In this document: positions 58,063 through 58,612 of the stretch, piece after piece
Position numbering within the stretch: position 1 is the first letter of the stretch
Layout: every line of letters begins with the position of its first letter
The notes under the pieces: model-generated
What the model was told of the DNA's origin: nothing
The model's input: the letters and a program-made list of their open reading frames with translations, nothing else
Databases searched by the model: none
Origin: Desulfosporosinus acididurans
Lineage (GTDB): Bacteria; Bacillota; Desulfitobacteriia; Desulfitobacteriales; Desulfitobacteriaceae
Direction: 5' to 3'
NCBI RefSeq assembly: GCF_001029285.1
Contig: NZ_LDZY01000020.1
Location: forward strand, 1-58,612
DNA: 58,612 bases
Position numbers and translations under genes: made by a program

Positions 58063-58612
58063 ATGAAAGGATTTAAGATGTATAAACAGATACAACAACT
58101 TAAAGAGATTGGATTCACTCGGTCTCGGACAGCCAAGCAGCTGAACATAAATCGAGAAACTGTAACACGGTATTGGAACATGACAGCGGATGAATTCGCC
58201 AAGCAGCTGTATAGCATTAACCGGGAACTGTTACTTTCAAACTATGAGGAAATTATCATCAACTGGTTGAAACAATATCCAACAATGACAGCCGCCCAAG
58301 TATGCGATTGGCTCAAGGAGCATTACAAAGAGGATATCAAGGAACGAACTGTCAGTCGTTATGTCAAAGGGTTACGAGAGGAATATAATCTGAAAAAATC
58401 CAATCATCCCAGGGATTATGAGGCTGTAGAAGAGCTCCCAATGGGGCAGCAGTTACAGGTGGACTTTGGTGAAAAGTGGATGCAATCCATTGATGGGCAG
58501 CGTGTAAAGATTCGCTTTGCAGCCTTTGTACTCGCTCACGCACGTTACAAATGGGCATTCTTTCAAACTCGGCCATTCACAACAAGCGATCTGGTTTCAA
58601 GCTGTCATGAGT
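58063..58612 (+). CDS. istA: IS21-family transposase IstA, N-terminal part (runs off window)
   Basis: 183 residues open to the window end. The N-terminal helix-turn-helix (IGFTRSRTAKQLNINRETVTRYW), then the linker LREEYNLKKSNHPRDYEAVEELPMGQQLQVDFGEKW, the start of the DDE catalytic domain (the Asp of QVDFGE), identify IstA. ATG 58063 follows GTCAGGAGCTGTTAGA. The reading frame is intact as far as seen. Confidence 0.9.
   Translation, partial: MKGFKMYKQIQQLKEIGFTRSRTAKQLNINRETVTRYWNMTADEFAKQLYSINRELLLSNYEEIIINWLKQYPTMTAAQVCDWLKEHYKEDIKERTVSRYVKGLREEYNLKKSNHPRDYEAVEELPMGQQLQVDFGEKWMQSIDGQRVKIRFAAFVLAHARYKWAFFQTRPFTTSDLVSSCHE

Overview
The window looks like chromosomal DNA of an anaerobic, Gram-positive, endospore-former-type Firmicute. 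The gene content resembles Desulfosporosinus/Desulfitobacterium-like Peptococcaceae, but no rRNA or ribosomal protein gene is present to prove this. Supporting signs are AGGAGG-type ribosome sites, many TTG/GTG starts, sigma-54 promoters, several selenium-linked molybdenum hydroxylases and an HD-GYP protein.

Positions 1-2100 are a decayed edge: the 3' end of an unknown gene, a rearranged and frameshifted IS1182-type transposase, and a tRNA-Leu(CAG) with its own promoter and terminator. Positions 2400-4300 hold a DMT permease, a UbiX-type flavin prenyltransferase and a DUF1294 membrane protein.

Positions 4500-46620 form a large island for anaerobic purine (xanthine/urate) breakdown. It is the Gram-positive counterpart of the E. 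coli yge/ygf/yqe genes. It contains xdhABC, ygfK, an NCS2 permease, a PreA-like flavoprotein, ssnA, three fold-type II PLP enzymes (one is ygeX), ygeY, ygeW, a carbamate kinase, a hydantoinase, a fused xdhD, the maturation genes yqeC, ygfJ/mocA and yqeB, a four-gene ndhFSLM-like hydroxylase, an AzgA/PbuG-type permease and a second amidohydrolase. In outline: permeases import purines, Mo hydroxylases adjust ring oxidation, amidohydrolases and hydantoinase open or deaminate rings, YgeX/YgeY/YgeW process the nitrogen-rich intermediates, and carbamate kinase conserves ATP. Two paralogous sigma-54 activators (4504, 27345) sit at the island. I find perfect -24/-12 promoters before xdhA, ygeX and ygeY, and paired TCTCA-N3-TGAGA operators before xdhA and ygeY.

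Unrelated genes interrupt the island at 20500-25400: a sigma/anti-sigma/LolA-like single-chain protein, an ArsR-DUF2087 repressor with a long palindromic operator, a spermidine-synthase-like protein, and a RAYT transposase flanked by its probable REP hairpins. A structured GC-rich noncoding segment (about 39800-40175) precedes the ndh-like operon and is the most intriguing non-protein signal.

Positions 46700-51600 hold an NSS symporter, an HD-GYP protein and a yyaL (DUF255) gene broken by a 20-bp insertion. Positions 51700-58612 are accessory, AT-rich DNA with an immunity-like protein, a GNAT toxin-antitoxin-like pair, an OsmC protein, small membrane proteins, truncated genes, a decayed segmental duplication and the left end of an IS21 element running off the window.
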